Positions 50,144 through 60,690 are shown, numbered from the stretch's first letter. The stretch is DNA of 64,000 bases from Pseudomonas triclosanedens (GCF_026686735.1 NZ_CP113432.1:5383001-5447000), one strand, 5' to 3'. Numbers and translations: made by a program. Notes: a model not told the origin generated them from the letters alone.

Positions 50144-51040
50144 ATGCTGAGCAAACGCCACCTGCCGTCCATGACCGCCCTGCAATGCTTCGAAGCGGTG
50201 GCGCGGCACCTGAGTTTCACCCGCGCCTCCGAAGAGCTGAGCCTGACCCAGAGCGCCGTCAGCAAGCAGGTGGCGCAACTGGAAGAAATGCTCCAGCACC
50301 TGCTGTTCCGGCGCGTGCGGCGGCGCCTGCAACTGACGCCGGCAGGCGAGCTGTATCTGGCCGAAGTACGCAAGATCCTCACCCAGGTGGAAATGTCCAC
50401 CCACTACCTGCTCTCCTACGGCGGCGAGACCGAAGTGCTGCGCGTGGCGACGCCGCCGACCTTCGGCGCGCGCTGGCTGATCCCGCGCCTGAACGGCTGG
50501 CGTCACCGCCACCCGAATATCCACCTGGACCTTCGCCAGGAGTTGGAGCCAGGCGACCTCCTGCAGTCTCGTTGCGACATCGCTTTTTTCTTCGGCACGG
50601 GAACCCTGCCGGGCGCGGAGTGCGTGCACCTGTTCGGCGAGCAGATGGTGCCGGTCTGCTCGCCGGCGGTTCTTCCGGCTACACCGCTGCATGACCCGAC
50701 GCAACTGGCCGAACTGGTCCTACTGCAGAACGCCACACGCCCCGAAGCCTGGCACGAATGGTTCCAGAGCCTGGGCAAGCGCAGCGAACACAGCTATCAC
50801 GGCCCGCGTTTTGACACCTTCTACATGTGCATCCGCGCCGCACAGGCCGGCTGCGGCGTTGCGTTGCTGCCGCGCTTTCTGGTGGAGGAAGAACTGGCCG
50901 AGGGCAAGCTGGTGATCGCCTGGGAGCACGGGCTGGCGAGTCGCAGCGGCTACTACCTGGCCTACTCCGAGCACGCCGCGGCGGTGCCCAAGGTGCGCGC
51001 CTTCGTCGAATGGATCGAGGCGAGCCTGGATGCCACCTGA
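50144..51040 (+). CDS. amaR: LysR-family regulator AmaR
   Basis: A 298-residue LysR regulator. It starts [42 protein letters not shown], a GcvA-like helix-turn-helix, and continues with a substrate-binding domain. Divergent from amaB with 120 bp between, so amaB and amaA are its likely targets. Same location as PA4914 (AmaR). Confidence 0.85.
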   Translation: MLSKRHLPSMTALQCFEAVARHLSFTRASEELSLTQSAVSKQVAQLEEMLQHLLFRRVRRRLQLTPAGELYLAEVRKILTQVEMSTHYLLSYGGETEVLRVATPPTFGARWLIPRLNGWRHRHPNIHLDLRQELEPGDLLQSRCDIAFFFGTGTLPGAECVHLFGEQMVPVCSPAVLPATPLHDPTQLAELVLLQNATRPEAWHEWFQSLGKRSEHSYHGPRFDTFYMCIRAAQAGCGVALLPRFLVEEELAEGKLVIAWEHGLASRSGYYLAYSEHAAAVPKVRAFVEWIEASLDAT

Positions 51041-51138
51041 GCGGCACAATTGACCATCGACCCAGCGCGGCAGTCGCTGGTATTTTTCCTGCATTCCGAC
51101 AGGCAATGACCTGTCACCGTCCGGATCGAGGTATTTCC

Positions 51139-51966
51139 ATGAAAGCCATCCAGCAAGCCATCGCGACCGAATTGAACGTCCAGCCGCCGTTCAACGGCCC
51201 GGAAGACGTCCAGGCCGAGATCCAGCGGCGTATCCGCTTCATCCAGAACTGCCTGACCGGTGCGGGCATGAAGACCCTGGTGCTGGGCATCAGCGGAGGT
51301 GTCGACTCGCTCACCGCCGGCATGCTCTGCCAGCGCGCGGTGGAAGCCCTGCGCGCCGAGACCGGCAACCAGGACTACCGCTTCCTCGCCGTGCGCCTGC
51401 CGTACAACGTTCAGGGCGACGAGCAGGATGCCCAGGACTCGGTGGATGCCATCGCGCCGGACGAGCGCCACACCGTGAACATCGGCCCCTCGGTACAGGC
51501 CTTGGCGGCGGAAACCCGTGCGCTGGAGGGTCTCGCGCCGGCGACCCGCGACTTCGCCCTGGGCAACACCAAGGCACGCATCCGCATGGTCGCCCAGTAC
51601 ACCATCGCCAACGCGCGTCAGGGCCTGGTGGTAGGCACCGACCATGCCGCCGAAGCAGTGATGGGCTTCTTCACCAAGTTCGGCGACGGCGCCTGCGACC
51701 TCGCCCCGCTCACCGGCCTGGTGAAGAACCAGGTGCGCACCATTGCCCGCACCCTCGGCGCACCGGAGCATCTGGTGGAAAAAGTACCGACCGCCGACCT
51801 CGAAGACCTCGCGCCGGGCAAGCCGGACGAGCATTCCCACGGCGTGACCTACAAGGAAATCGACGCCTTCCTGCACGGCCAGGATGTGGGCCAGGAAGCC
51901 TTCGACATCATCGTCCGCACCTTCGAGAAGACCCGCCACAAGCGCGCACTGCCCACCGCGCCGTAA
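51139..51966 (+). CDS. nadE: ammonia-dependent NAD synthetase
   Basis: A 275-residue NadE. P-loop of the ATP-pyrophosphatase type [13 protein letters not shown], and [19 protein letters not shown]. The glutaminase domain is missing, so ammonia is the nitrogen donor. It makes NAD from deamido-NAD. ATG at 51139 follows GAGG. No pncB neighbour is present. Confidence 0.95.
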   Translation: MKAIQQAIATELNVQPPFNGPEDVQAEIQRRIRFIQNCLTGAGMKTLVLGISGGVDSLTAGMLCQRAVEALRAETGNQDYRFLAVRLPYNVQGDEQDAQDSVDAIAPDERHTVNIGPSVQALAAETRALEGLAPATRDFALGNTKARIRMVAQYTIANARQGLVVGTDHAAEAVMGFFTKFGDGACDLAPLTGLVKNQVRTIARTLGAPEHLVEKVPTADLEDLAPGKPDEHSHGVTYKEIDAFLHGQDVGQEAFDIIVRTFEKTRHKRALPTAP

Positions 51967-51972
51967 GCACCT

Positions 51973-51999
51973 GGCGGCGCGGGAGAAGCCCGCGCCGCC
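51973..51999. terminator. bidirectional hairpin between nadE and the haemolysin-III gene
   Basis: GGCGGCGCGGG / CCCGCGCCGCC, an 11-bp perfect stem with 5-base loop, between convergent genes. Confidence 0.65.
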
Positions 52000-52003
52000 C
52001 GGC

Positions 52004-52630
52004 TCAATGCTGCGGAATGACGTAGCGCCAGATGGCGATGAAGTGCAGCAGGCTGCCGGCGATCACGAACAGATGCCAGATGCCATGCCAGTGGCGGAAG
52101 CGGCTGTCGTAGGCGAAGAAGATGATGCCGATGGTGTAGAACGCGCCGCCACCCACCAGCCAGGCGAAACCGGCGCCGCCCAGCGCACGGTACAGCGGGC
52201 CGACGGCGATCAGCACAATCCAGCCCATCACCGCGTAGATGATGATCGACAGCACCCGCGCCTCGGAGCGCGGCTTGATCTCCTGCAGCATGCCGATCAC
52301 CGCCATCGACCAGACGATGCCGAACAACGTCCAGCCCCACGGCCCCTTGAGCGTCACCAGGCAGAACGGTGTGTAGCTGCCCGCAATCAGCAGGTAGATG
52401 GATAGATGGTCGAGCTTGCGCAGGATGACTTTCGCCCGCCCGCGCGCGCTGTGGTAAAGCGTGGAAATGCTGTAGAGCAGCAACAGAGTCGTGCCGTAGA
52501 CCGCCACGCTGATGATGCGCAGCGGCTCCCCCAGCAGGCTGGTGGCGACCAGCAGCCAGATCCCCCCGACCAGCGCCAGCACAGCGCCGAACAGGTGCGT
52601 CCAGGCATTGAAGCGTTCACCGTGGTACAT
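52004..52630 (-). CDS. haemolysin III / PAQR-family membrane protein (TrhA-like)
   Basis: A 208-residue protein with seven membrane segments. The PAQR pattern is visible: ERFNAWTHLFGAVLAL, STLYHSARG and a C-terminal HWHGIWHLFVIAGSLLHFIAIW with the metal-binding histidines. Bacterial members influence membrane lipid balance. No haemolysin role is implied. Confidence 0.9.
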   Translation of the reverse strand: MYHGERFNAWTHLFGAVLALVGGIWLLVATSLLGEPLRIISVAVYGTTLLLLYSISTLYHSARGRAKVILRKLDHLSIYLLIAGSYTPFCLVTLKGPWGWTLFGIVWSMAVIGMLQEIKPRSEARVLSIIIYAVMGWIVLIAVGPLYRALGGAGFAWLVGGGAFYTIGIIFFAYDSRFRHWHGIWHLFVIAGSLLHFIAIWRYVIPQH

Positions 52631-52684
52631 GAGTCCCCCGTTACGTTTTCAACCACGGACACCGTAGCGTTGTTTCAGAAAATA

Positions 52685-52711
52685 AAAAGCCCGACTTCAA
52701 GTCGGGCTTTT
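52685..52711 (-). terminator. Rho-independent terminator of azurin
   Basis: AAAAGCCCGACTT / AAGTCGGGCTTTT around a single C, so realistic folding leaves an 11-bp stem with a 5-base loop. A/T-rich flanks on both sides make it bidirectional. It is 25 bases downstream of the azu stop. Confidence 0.88.
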
Positions 52712-52735
52712 CGTTTCGCAAGTATTTGCTCGCGA

Positions 52736-53182
52736 TCACTTCAGGGTCAGGGTGCCCTTCATCATGGCCGAGTGGCCCGGGAACGAGCAGAAGAACATGT
52801 ACTGCTCGCCTTCCTTGAGCTTGGAGACGTCGAAGGTCACGGAGTCTTTCTCGCCGGCACCGATAACCTTGGTGTGGGCGATGACACGGGTGTCGCCGTC
52901 CTTCAGGTAGTTCTTGTCCAGGCCAGCGGACATGCCGTCGGTGGCCACGCCCTGCATGTCGGCGGCGGTGGTCAGCACCCAGTTATGGCCCATTACGTTC
53001 TTCGGCAGGCTGCCCGGGTGGGCCAGGTTTACGGTGAAGGTCTTGCAGCTCTTGTCGACGGTGATCGCGTTGGTGCTGAACTGCATCTGATCGTTGCCCT
53101 GGATATCCACGGAGCATTCGGCGGCCAGCAGCGGGGCACTGAACAGGCCAAGCAGGGATACAGCAGCGAGTTTACGGAACAT
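52736..53182 (-). CDS. azu: azurin (type-1 blue copper protein)
   Basis: A 148-residue precursor. Signal peptide 1-20 ending LLA-AEC, then the 128-residue mature azurin. Copper ligands are present: Gly45-His46 in MGHNW, and Cys112, His117 and Met121 in [11 protein letters not shown]. It transfers electrons in the periplasm, mainly to nitrite reductase or oxidative-stress pathways. An ANR box precedes it. Confidence 0.97.
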   Translation of the reverse strand: MFRKLAAVSLLGLFSAPLLAAECSVDIQGNDQMQFSTNAITVDKSCKTFTVNLAHPGSLPKNVMGHNWVLTTAADMQGVATDGMSAGLDKNYLKDGDTRVIAHTKVIGAGEKDSVTFDVSKLKEGEQYMFFCSFPGHSAMMKGTLTLK

Positions 53183-53251
53183 ACAAGCCTCCTAGGCAGG
53201 TTGGGCGGTGAATCCTGAAGGGGAGACTGCCCGATGGGCGGTGGAGTTCCC

Positions 53252-53265
53252 CTGATCCAGGTCAA
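53252..53265 (-). promoter_or_regulatory. ANR/FNR box upstream of azurin
   Basis: On the minus strand TTGAC-CTGG-ATCAG matches TTGAT-N4-ATCAA at 8 of 10 bases. It lies ~76 bp upstream of the azu start, correct for an ANR-activated promoter. The rest of the 369-bp gap 53183-53551 has no gene that I can see. Confidence 0.65.
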
Positions 53266-53551
53266 CGGCGCACTGGCGGTTGGCCACGGCGCAAGCCTCG
53301 AAATGTCTATCAAGCCGATCCATTTCATCAACGAGGCAGAACAGCGCACCCCGACTAGCATAGACGCCACACCCCGTCCCTAGCGGAGCCCGAGCCTTGA
53401 ATCCATATTCCCTGTTACAAAGTCTGCTCGCCGACTACGCCCTCGCCGCATCCGGCGGAGCGTTCCAGCACGACTGAAATCGCTACGCAAGTCTTGGTCA
53501 CTCCCGCCGCAGCCGCTACCCTGACGACCTCGACGAGAGTGGGAGTGTTCC

Positions 53552-54139
53552 ATGTCCTTGCGTTCCATCTGCGTATTCTGCGGCGCCAGCCCCGGCGCCT
53601 CACCGATCTACCAGGAAACCGCCGAAGCCCTTGGCCGCCATCTGGCCGAACGTGGTATCCGCCTGGTCTACGGGGGCGGTGCGGTCGGTCTGATGGGCAT
53701 GGTGGCCGACGCTGCGCTGGCGGCGGGCGGAGAAGTCATCGGCATTATCCCGCAGAGCCTGAAAGAGGCGGAAATCGGCCACAAGGGCCTGACACGCCTC
53801 GAAGTGGTGGATGGCATGCACGCACGCAAGGCGCGCATGGCCGAACTGAGCGATGCCTTCATCGCCCTGCCCGGCGGCCTGGGTACGCTGGAGGAACTGT
53901 TCGAGGTCTGGACCTGGGGCCAGCTTGGCTACCACGGCAAGCCCCTGGGGCTGCTGGAAGTGAACGGCTTCTTCGACCCGCTGCTGACCTTCCTCGACCA
54001 CCTCGTGCAGGAGCGCTTCGTTCGTTCGCAGCACCGTGAAATGCTCCAGCGCGCCGCCACCCCGGCAGAGCTGATCGACGCATTGGCAGGCTGGAAGCCG
54101 CTGGCGGCACCGAAGTGGGTGGATAGAACCCCGACGTAG
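53552..54139 (+). CDS. LOG-family nucleotide 5'-monophosphate phosphoribohydrolase
   Basis: A 195-residue Rossmann-like protein of the LOG/TIGR00730 family. [10 protein letters not shown] at the start, [16 protein letters not shown], and the catalytic [12 protein letters not shown] motif. LOG enzymes release free base from cytokinin or AMP-like nucleotides. Often mislabelled lysine decarboxylase. Confidence 0.92.
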   Translation: MSLRSICVFCGASPGASPIYQETAEALGRHLAERGIRLVYGGGAVGLMGMVADAALAAGGEVIGIIPQSLKEAEIGHKGLTRLEVVDGMHARKARMAELSDAFIALPGGLGTLEELFEVWTWGQLGYHGKPLGLLEVNGFFDPLLTFLDHLVQERFVRSQHREMLQRAATPAELIDALAGWKPLAAPKWVDRTPT

Positions 54140-54159
54140 TAGCGACGGCAGCAATGCAA

Positions 54160-54189
54160 AAAGCCGCCTCCTGTCGAGGAGGCGGCTTT
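54160..54189 (+). terminator. Rho-independent terminator after the LOG gene
   Basis: AAAGCCGCCTCCT-GTCG-AGGAGGCGGCTTT, a 13-bp perfect stem. It separates the LOG gene from convergent pilE and could serve both. Confidence 0.85.
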
Positions 54190-54233
54190 CGATGACGTTT
54201 GGCGGGCAGTTATACGGCTACCGGCCGTCCCCG

Positions 54234-54650
54234 CTATTTCCAGCAGTCATCCACATCCCCCCCGGCGCCCCTCTCGCCAGTGGCCGTCAGGGTCAGGCTG
54301 CCGCAATCCGTGTCCTGGGCCTGCGCCCCCTGCGGCGCTACCGTCAGCTTGTACCCGCCATCCGCCGCAGCCCCCGCTGCGATGGCGAGTGAGTACTTGC
54401 CAGTCCGCGACATGTTCCCTGCCAACCCCAGTTTGGCGACATCGCCGCTTGCGGTGATGTAGCTGTTGTTCTGGGCGAAGTAGCGTTCCTCCCGCGCGGC
54501 GGCATCCGAGAGCAGCGCCTGCCCTTCGGTCCGGTTCGAGCGCAGGACGTACCGTGTGTAGCTGGGGTAGGCGATGGCGGCGAGAATCCCAATGATCGCC
54601 ACCACCACCATCATCTCGATCAGCGTGAAGCCCCGTGATGAGCCGTCCAT
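54234..54650 (-). CDS. pilE: type IV minor pilin PilE
   Basis: A 138-residue minor pilin. Short leader ending in Gly, then processed N-methyl-Phe: [27 protein letters not shown] with Glu5, followed by a globular domain with a C-terminal disulfide pair (DCGSL and DDCWK). ATG at 54650 shares a base with the pilY1 stop, so translation is coupled. Expected to form part of the priming complex at the pilus tip with PilV, W, X and Y1. Confidence 0.9.
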   Translation of the reverse strand: MDGSSRGFTLIEMMVVVAIIGILAAIAYPSYTRYVLRSNRTEGQALLSDAAAREERYFAQNNSYITASGDVAKLGLAGNMSRTGKYSLAIAAGAAADGGYKLTVAPQGAQAQDTDCGSLTLTATGERGAGGDVDDCWK

Positions 54651-57600
54651 CACTCCACCTCCGGAATCACACGCCAGGACTGGCGGCCAGTGAAGTCCGG
54701 GCCGGAGCTGTAGTGCATCCGATCGGATTTCGAGTTGATGTCCCCTGAGCGCATCTCTCCACCGGCGGTATTGCTGCCGCCGGAGGTGCCGGTACCCGCG
54801 ATGAAGCCGGCAACGACCGAACCGTTAGCGGAGTCGGAACTGTCGATGATGCCGTTGCGGTTGAGGTCGAAGACGTTGTAGGTGGTCGCCCCGCCGGTGT
54901 ACGGGTCGATGCCCAGCAGCCAGTTGGTGGAGCCACCCGAGCACGGGTCATCGCTGGGAATCATCGAATCGACCAGCAGCGTAGAGCCGCGGGGTATCAG
55001 CGGCTGCACCATCATCTCGCCGCTGTAACTGTCATTGACCGCAAGGTCCAGCACCCAGCCCCAGGCATTCACATCGCTGTCTTCAGTAGCGGTGGCATTG
55101 TCCCGATACCAGGACACGGCATTGCGCGACAGCGTGCGTATCGCCGAAATGGAGGTGAATGGATTGCTGTCCGGCGTGCTGAACTCCTGCAACACCAGGT
55201 CGCTGCGGCTCAGTGCCGGGCTGTGTGCGGTGGTCGACTGGCCCTTGGTTTGCCGGTCCCAGATGCCATACAGGCTCATGGCCCTGGTGGTGTCGGCCTG
55301 AGAGTCCCCGGTCTCGTAGTACTTTCCGGTTCCGAAAATCACCAGGTAGCCCAAGCCGGTCGGGTGGCGCACCAACGATGGCGGTGCCGTTATCGGTTGC
55401 GCGGTGGAGGCTGCGCCGGCACGGCGGTCCTTGGCCGTATAGAGCGGGTGCCCGCCATAGGCGACGGTGAAGTCGTTGAGGTACGACGCACTGTCCGCGA
55501 TGCCACCGGCACCGCGCTTGAAGGGGTCACTCGCGGTGCTGCTGTGAACGCTGCCGGGGAGCAGATCGAAGCGCCACAGGTTGCCCTGGAGATCGCCCGC
55601 ATAGGCGTACTCGGCAACACCGTCGCTGTTGTAGTCCGATACCACCACGCTCGAAAGACCGTTCGCCCGCGACGCATCTCCCTGCGCGACCAGCTTCTTC
55701 AGAACATCGCCAGTCTGTACATCCAGAACCATCAGCGCGGCCTGGCCGCTATTGGTGCCGGAGTAGCCATTACCGGTGATGACAGCCCACTGGCCGGAGT
55801 AGAGCCGGGCGATATAGGGTTTGGGGAAGGTGTACCCCAGTGCCGAAAGGTTTGCGTCCCCGACGCTGTAGCTCTTCTCCCAGAGGAGCTTGATGTTGTT
55901 GGGGTCGGTGATATCCAGGGCAAAGATCGACTTCCCGCCCCCGCCCAGGGTTCCGATCAGGACCGTATGCCACGCGCCGCCAAAATACACATCGGCGCTG
56001 ACCGGCGAGCCGTCGACGTAATAACGGTGGGCGCTCCCGGTATAGCTTTGCCCGGTGAGCAGATACAGATTCTCGATGACGGCGCTGGGAATGAAGGCGA
56101 ACTTCTCGTCTCCGCTCTCCGCATCGAAGGCGTGCAACATGCCGTCGTTCGCCCCCACGTAGACCATGCTGCTGCGCCCGGCGTGCGCAGACTTGAACGC
56201 GGCGTAGTCCGAATCGTCCCCCTCGATGGAGTTGGCGAACGAGGCCCAGTAGGCAGGCGGGCCAACCAGCAGCGGCGATGAGTTGACGATATCGCCCAGT
56301 ACCGAGCCGCGCTTGCGCAAGGAGCCAACGGCCGTGCCCTCCCTGGAGCGGTCGCCCCTTATGAAGTCGACACGATAGTTACCGTTGCTGTCTGCACTGC
56401 TATTGCTGTCCGGGTTGCGATTGAACAGTGCCTTCTGCGCATCGCTCAGGTTGTCCCAGTTGAAGCTCTGCAGATGGGTGGAGTCCGTTGCGCTGTATAT
56501 CTTTATCTTTCTGTTCGCAAATGGCAGCGCAGCCAGACGCGTCTTGGCACTCCAGGTGGTTCCGCCACTGTCATCGGTGCGTATGAGGTCACCGCTCCAG
56601 TCATCGCTGCTGAACTGCGCTCGATAGGCCTCCACATTACCGACCGCAGACTTCACCGCCGGCCTGGAAGATGTGCTTGTTCTGTCACCGATCAGGTTGA
56701 TGATCCTGGAGAACGCATTGACGATCGCGTCCGGGCTATCCGCGCTGAAGAACTGGCCGCGGGAGTTGATCGCCGCGTGCCAGAGATCGTAGACGTTATC
56801 GTTGCTACCAGCAGAGGCAGGAGGCCAATTCAAGGTTCCATTGGCCAGGCCGGCATATCCAGGCCCGGCATAGGTATCACCTGCCCAAGGTATGTTCGCC
56901 CTGCTCAGAGATGTGCTCAGGCCAAGACCAATGGTAAATGTCACCATATGCTGCCAAGTAGCAGGATCATTTCGCGGATCCCAATACTGGGTTGCCTGGT
57001 TGCTATTGGGGGCAACTATTATTGGTTTTACATTATTTTCGAGCGTAGGCCTGGCATCGGTAGCCCAATAGTAGAACGCCAGATCGGCGAGAGTCTTGAT
57101 CGTTGCATCATAGAATGGGCTCTTATGGTTGTATTGAACGCCATCCGGCAATGCTAATGCAGAGTGATCGCCAAGGTTGGGCACATTAAGAGGAAGATCG
57201 TTCCAAATGCCATCAGTCATCAGAATATGGTAGCTGGGTCGGCATGAATAAACCGGATTCTGAATGGTTGCTCTGGTGACCCCTGCGGCGTTCATGGGGT
57301 TTGGATCATATGCCCAGGGATCGCTTCCCTTCAGATACTCCCCCGCCTGCATCATGGCTGCAGGCAATGGCGTAGTACCATAAAAGAAAAGATTAGTTAG
57401 CCAATTAAAAAAATTACCACGATGCCGCCCTGAAAACCGTCTTATGTAATTATTCTTACAATCATTATCATCATATCCTATACCTTGGCACACATTAAGA
57501 GACTGCCATGCAACCCTAACCGTTTCCGGCAGACCACTAAAAGCCAGATTAGCACCACTAATAGCTGTTAGAGAGCGAGTTCTATAAAACGAATACCAGA

Positions 57601-58474
57601 CTGCAAAATTTTGTCGCTCATCCTTCCCTGATGCAGGGTCATCATCTCGAACAACCCCTGACGTACTGCTAACAAAGACCAACCTGTAGCAGACATCATC
57701 ATTTACCTTATTTGCAGACAAAGAGCATCCCAACAGGCTTTCATCATAGACATAATAATAGGCAGGAACTCCGACCCCAATCCGACTCGGCGTTGACGTC
57801 AGCTTCAAACTATATGTCTGCCCATTCGCCAGCGTGCAAGAAGATACAGCCGAAGTATTCCATGTAGCAATATCGACAGTACATGTCGAATTACCAGTTC
57901 TTTTTATTTTATAAGCATAACTACCCTGGGTACTATTATTACCGCCAATTAAAACTCCAGATGTTGTTCCTACCGGAAGCCCCGAAACATTCACTGACCA
58001 CTGAAAACTACCAAAGTCACTCACTGGATTACTCGAAAGAGTAGCCCACCCCGAAGTTTTGGTAATGTCATATTCCCGGGTATATCGATAGTTACTTGTC
58101 AGATCCACACTATCATCAACCGCTGTATGGAATCCATTACTAGGCGCATGGCTTATGCTTGTAACATAAGGGTTCGGGGATATATTTCCATCCAAACCAA
58201 CATTGACCGGAACCTTATATGTAACCTTGGGGTCATAATAAATAGGGTTATATGTCGATGACCTCATCCTTCTAGTCAAATACGAACCAGAAATTGTATC
58301 AGGAGCATATCCAGACTGCATACTCCCCGAATCATCCAGCGTCAAAATAATATTTGACTGAACACTCTCCGAGAGCACTAACGGAGACTGCGAAATATTA
58401 TCAGCCATACCTACTCCCCATTGAGCAGATAAAGTAACTACAGCAAGAGCCGCGCGTAACTTTTTCATCTTCAC
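54650..58474 (-). CDS. pilY1: type IV pilus tip-associated protein PilY1
   Basis: A 1274-residue secreted tip protein. Signal peptide ~1-24, an N-terminal von Willebrand A-like part with the metal motif DDSGSM near residue 48, and a C-terminal beta-propeller with calcium-loop motifs (DYNSDG ... D and DLNRNGIID). An RGD occurs in FIRGDRS. GTG at 58474 is used, with AAGG six bases upstream; ATG at 58468 is possible. The first ~500 codons are AT-rich, unlike the remainder. PilY2 is missing between pilY1 and pilE. Confidence 0.92.
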   Translation of the reverse strand: MKMKKLRAALAVVTLSAQWGVGMADNISQSPLVLSESVQSNIILTLDDSGSMQSGYAPDTISGSYLTRRMRSSTYNPIYYDPKVTYKVPVNVGLDGNISPNPYVTSISHAPSNGFHTAVDDSVDLTSNYRYTREYDITKTSGWATLSSNPVSDFGSFQWSVNVSGLPVGTTSGVLIGGNNSTQGSYAYKIKRTGNSTCTVDIATWNTSAVSSCTLANGQTYSLKLTSTPSRIGVGVPAYYYVYDESLLGCSLSANKVNDDVCYRLVFVSSTSGVVRDDDPASGKDERQNFAVWYSFYRTRSLTAISGANLAFSGLPETVRVAWQSLNVCQGIGYDDNDCKNNYIRRFSGRHRGNFFNWLTNLFFYGTTPLPAAMMQAGEYLKGSDPWAYDPNPMNAAGVTRATIQNPVYSCRPSYHILMTDGIWNDLPLNVPNLGDHSALALPDGVQYNHKSPFYDATIKTLADLAFYYWATDARPTLENNVKPIIVAPNSNQATQYWDPRNDPATWQHMVTFTIGLGLSTSLSRANIPWAGDTYAGPGYAGLANGTLNWPPASAGSNDNVYDLWHAAINSRGQFFSADSPDAIVNAFSRIINLIGDRTSTSSRPAVKSAVGNVEAYRAQFSSDDWSGDLIRTDDSGGTTWSAKTRLAALPFANRKIKIYSATDSTHLQSFNWDNLSDAQKALFNRNPDSNSSADSNGNYRVDFIRGDRSREGTAVGSLRKRGSVLGDIVNSSPLLVGPPAYWASFANSIEGDDSDYAAFKSAHAGRSSMVYVGANDGMLHAFDAESGDEKFAFIPSAVIENLYLLTGQSYTGSAHRYYVDGSPVSADVYFGGAWHTVLIGTLGGGGKSIFALDITDPNNIKLLWEKSYSVGDANLSALGYTFPKPYIARLYSGQWAVITGNGYSGTNSGQAALMVLDVQTGDVLKKLVAQGDASRANGLSSVVVSDYNSDGVAEYAYAGDLQGNLWRFDLLPGSVHSSTASDPFKRGAGGIADSASYLNDFTVAYGGHPLYTAKDRRAGAASTAQPITAPPSLVRHPTGLGYLVIFGTGKYYETGDSQADTTRAMSLYGIWDRQTKGQSTTAHSPALSRSDLVLQEFSTPDSNPFTSISAIRTLSRNAVSWYRDNATATEDSDVNAWGWVLDLAVNDSYSGEMMVQPLIPRGSTLLVDSMIPSDDPCSGGSTNWLLGIDPYTGGATTYNVFDLNRNGIIDSSDSANGSVVAGFIAGTGTSGGSNTAGGEMRSGDINSKSDRMHYSSGPDFTGRQSWRVIPEVE

Positions 58475-58482
58475 GACCGCCC

Positions 58483-58881
58483 TTATCTTTCAGAAATTTT
58501 TGCGATGGTCGAACGCAGGTAAACCGCATCAGACAAGCTGACGGACTTACCCTGACTATTGACCTCGTAATAGAAAACCGTCGCCGCCGTCGCATTCGAA
58601 TTGCCACCCGCAAACCCTGTTGCGGAGCCGTACTCGGCATTGACCGAAGCGGCTTCGTTTCCACCATCCGGAGCTACTTTCGAATACCAGCGGATACCCG
58701 TATTGGCAGCAGGCTTGGTGCCATCCAGCGGGTTATAACTGCGCGACTTGCCCGCAGTGGCGAACTGCATTGCGTAGGTAGGTTCACCAGCCAGTAGACA
58801 AGGCAAGGTGGTGGTGTCGGCGGGGCAATCTTCCTGCGGCTCAGTGGCGAATGAATCGACCCTGAGCTGTGGGGAGGTGAC
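58483..58881 (-). pseudogene. pilX: PilX-like minor pilin, 3' part only, cut by the prophage
   Basis: 132 codons ending EVNSQGKSVSLSDAVYLRSTIAKISER, a typical C-terminus of a PilX-like pilus assembly protein directly upstream of pilY1. The N-terminal pilin helix and leader are missing. The frame reaches the prophage left end at 58882 without any native start. The 5' part should lie beyond the right end of the prophage, outside this window. The family call is by context and C-terminal pattern. Confidence 0.7.
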
Positions 58882-58897
58882 TGTTTTGACACATGCC
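58877..58897 (+). mobile_element. left end of the Mu-like prophage with target site
   Basis: The phage-side sequence starts TGTTTTGACACATGCC at 58882, with the 5'-TG shared by Mu-type ends. The adjacent host pentamer GTGAC (58877-58881) fits the Mu target preference N-Y-S-R-N, and would be duplicated at the right end. The exact base is inferred. Confidence 0.55.
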
Positions 58898-59036
58898 AAA
58901 AGAGGGAGGGATAGGCCAGAGCCCCTATAGCACTAGGGCTCCAGCCGGACAGGCGCTGTGGGACAGTTTGGAAAAAATCGATCAGGATTGAGCAAGGACT
59001 GCAAAATATTGATCGTTAATTGGCACAGAATGAGCG

Positions 59037-59759
59037 CTAAACCATCCAGCGACTAGCCCATACAACCCTTCCGATGATCTCCAGGTCCGACAGCTTTGCC
59101 TTTGGGACGATCATTTCGGTATAGGCCTTGTTTTCACTGATGATCGACACCGACCCATCAAAGCGCCTTTGCAGGCGCTTTGCATAGAGATGGTCATCCA
59201 GGCGAACGACGTAGACTGCCGCGTCTTGGACCGTTGACTTGGTGTGATCCACAAGCACTGTATCGCCATCGCACAGCAGAGGCTCCATAGAGTCACCGCC
59301 AATGCGGATCGCTGAGATACTGGAGGGGTCCAAGCCCTTTTTTCGCAGGCTGTACCGGGTGAATGCCAGATTCACAAGCACGGTGGCGCCGTCGGTCCAG
59401 GAACCATGCCCTGCGCTCACCTGGCCGTCATAGAGGGGTATGTATACATACTCGCCCTCAACGCTCTTCGCGCCTTCGACAGGCGTAGCAACCACCTCTT
59501 CCCCATTGATAAGCCAATCCAGACTCACACGACCAGCCTTGGCTATGGCCGAAAGGAGTTCAGGAGCGGCGGCGTTGATCCCCTTGATATATCTGTAAAG
59601 CTGGGTCTCGTGGATGCCGACCTGCTTCGCCAATGCTCGCCGGCTACCAAGCAGCCTAGCCACCTCCGCGATGCGCGTTCCGACCTCCTGCGTGAAAGTC
59701 GGAACAGCTGACTTATCTGATTGATCTTGTTCCGCCTTTCCGTAAGTGTCTGATTTCAC
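59037..59759 (-). CDS. phage repressor (HTH plus S24 LexA-like domain)
   Basis: A 240-residue CI-type repressor. N-terminal helix-turn-helix (LAKQVGIHETQLYRYIKG, residues ~43-60) and a C-terminal S24 domain with catalytic Ser in GDSMEPL and Lys in LYAKRL, so RecA-stimulated self-cleavage and SOS induction are expected. Start is GTG at 59759 with no visible ribosome binding site, possibly leaderless. Two CGGAAC half-sites lie in and before its start. Confidence 0.9.
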   Translation of the reverse strand: MKSDTYGKAEQDQSDKSAVPTFTQEVGTRIAEVARLLGSRRALAKQVGIHETQLYRYIKGINAAAPELLSAIAKAGRVSLDWLINGEEVVATPVEGAKSVEGEYVYIPLYDGQVSAGHGSWTDGATVLVNLAFTRYSLRKKGLDPSSISAIRIGGDSMEPLLCDGDTVLVDHTKSTVQDAAVYVVRLDDHLYAKRLQRRFDGSVSIISENKAYTEMIVPKAKLSDLEIIGRVVWASRWMV

Positions 59760-59779
59760 GATAAAAAAGCCGATTCCAC

Positions 59780-59821
59780 TTGATTGATATGTAAATCAAA
59801 AGGCGGAACTTTACTGTTCCG
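59780..59821. promoter_or_regulatory. phage operator region between repressor and ner
   Basis: Two inverted repeats: TTGATT-N8-AATCAA (59780-59799) and CGGAAC-TTTACT-GTTCCG (59804-59821). Further half-sites CGGAAC (59700-59705) and GTTCCG (59729-59734) lie within the repressor start. Expected to bind repressor and Ner. Confidence 0.6.
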
Positions 59822-59823
59822 TC

Positions 59824-59851
59824 TTGATCAGCCAATCAGATGTGTTATGTT
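59824..59851 (+). promoter_or_regulatory. putative phage early promoter
   Basis: TTGATC-N16-TATGTT directly after the operator at 59804-59821 and ~60 bases before ner. It would be blocked by a repressor bound at that palindrome. Confidence 0.45.
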
Positions 59852-59908
59852 TATCCCCAACAGGCAGTTAGATAACAGCCTTCCACCCGCCAAGATGGAA
59901 TGATTGAG

Positions 59909-60253
59909 ATGAACATAGCCACCATCCCGAAAGACCCGGTGATGCGCTGGGAGTGGATCAAGTACCAGCTGCGCATCCGTGGTTCTTCCACCGCGGCAAT
60001 AGCCCGCCAACTGGGTGTTAGCTCCAGGGCAGTTCGCGTCGCGAAAGAGATTCCCTATCCCCGCGTAGAGCGTGCACTCGCCGCCGCGCTGGACCTGAGC
60101 CCTGTGAAGCTCTGGCCCGAACGCTGGATTGACGAGGACAACCCGAAGCGGCAGCGTCCGAATCGCTCAGAGACGCTGCTGGCTTATGAAAGTTATGCAA
60201 AAAATACCAGATACGCTCCTATAGCGCAGCGTAAAGACGAAGCGAGGGCTTGA
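59909..60253 (+). CDS. ner: Ner-like phage regulator
   Basis: A 114-residue DNA-binding protein. The core matches the Mu Ner fold: RGSSTAAIARQLGVSSRAVRVA followed by YPRVERALAAALDLSPVKLWPERW, with the family ending LWP-R. A C-terminal ~40-residue extension is longer than in Mu Ner. ATG at 59909 chosen with GGA eight bases upstream; an ATG at 59900 is in frame. It should repress repressor and early transcription. Confidence 0.87.
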   Translation: MNIATIPKDPVMRWEWIKYQLRIRGSSTAAIARQLGVSSRAVRVAKEIPYPRVERALAAALDLSPVKLWPERWIDEDNPKRQRPNRSETLLAYESYAKNTRYAPIAQRKDEARA

Positions 60254-60255
60254 AC

Positions 60256-60690
60256 ATGGCCCGCCGCAAAGACGATCGAACGCTGGACATCTTCGATGTT
60301 CCGCAGCCGGCCCGCGCTATACCTGGTGAGTGCAACTACGCCGCCCAGGTCAGCGAACTGGTCAGCGAAATTCTGAAGGCTTGCGACCTTGACCGTTACG
60401 AGGTCGCCGCCCGCATGTCGCGCCTGTCCGGCGATGACGTGAGCAAGAACATGCTCGACGCCTGGTCGAGTCCCGCCCGAGCTGATCACAACTTGCCTTT
60501 CTACCGAGCCGCCCTCCTGGAGGACGTCTGCGCGAGCCATCTGCTGACCAACTGGCTGGTCGATGTGCGTGGCGGCCGCGTGGCTTACGGCCGCGATGCA
60601 CTGCTCGCCGAACTGGGTCGCCTTGAGCGGACCCGCGAGGAAGCGAGCCGGCAGGCACGTGAACTCAAGCGACTTATGGGAGGCGTCTGA
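60256..60690 (+). CDS. phage early protein of unknown function
   Basis: A 144-residue protein. It begins MARRKDDRTLDIFDVPQP, contains a helical middle and a C-terminal coiled coil (ERTREEASRQARELKRL). It lies just after ner, with an overlapping stop/start to the next gene, in the early region. I recognise it as a frequent constituent of Pseudomonas transposable phages but know no function. Confidence 0.75.
   Translation: MARRKDDRTLDIFDVPQPARAIPGECNYAAQVSELVSEILKACDLDRYEVAARMSRLSGDDVSKNMLDAWSSPARADHNLPFYRAALLEDVCASHLLTNWLVDVRGGRVAYGRDALLAELGRLERTREEASRQARELKRLMGGV

Noticed and set aside
53552..54139. lysine decarboxylase
   Set aside because: The PGGxGTxxE motif and length are those of LOG phosphoribohydrolases; the decarboxylase label is a known misannotation.
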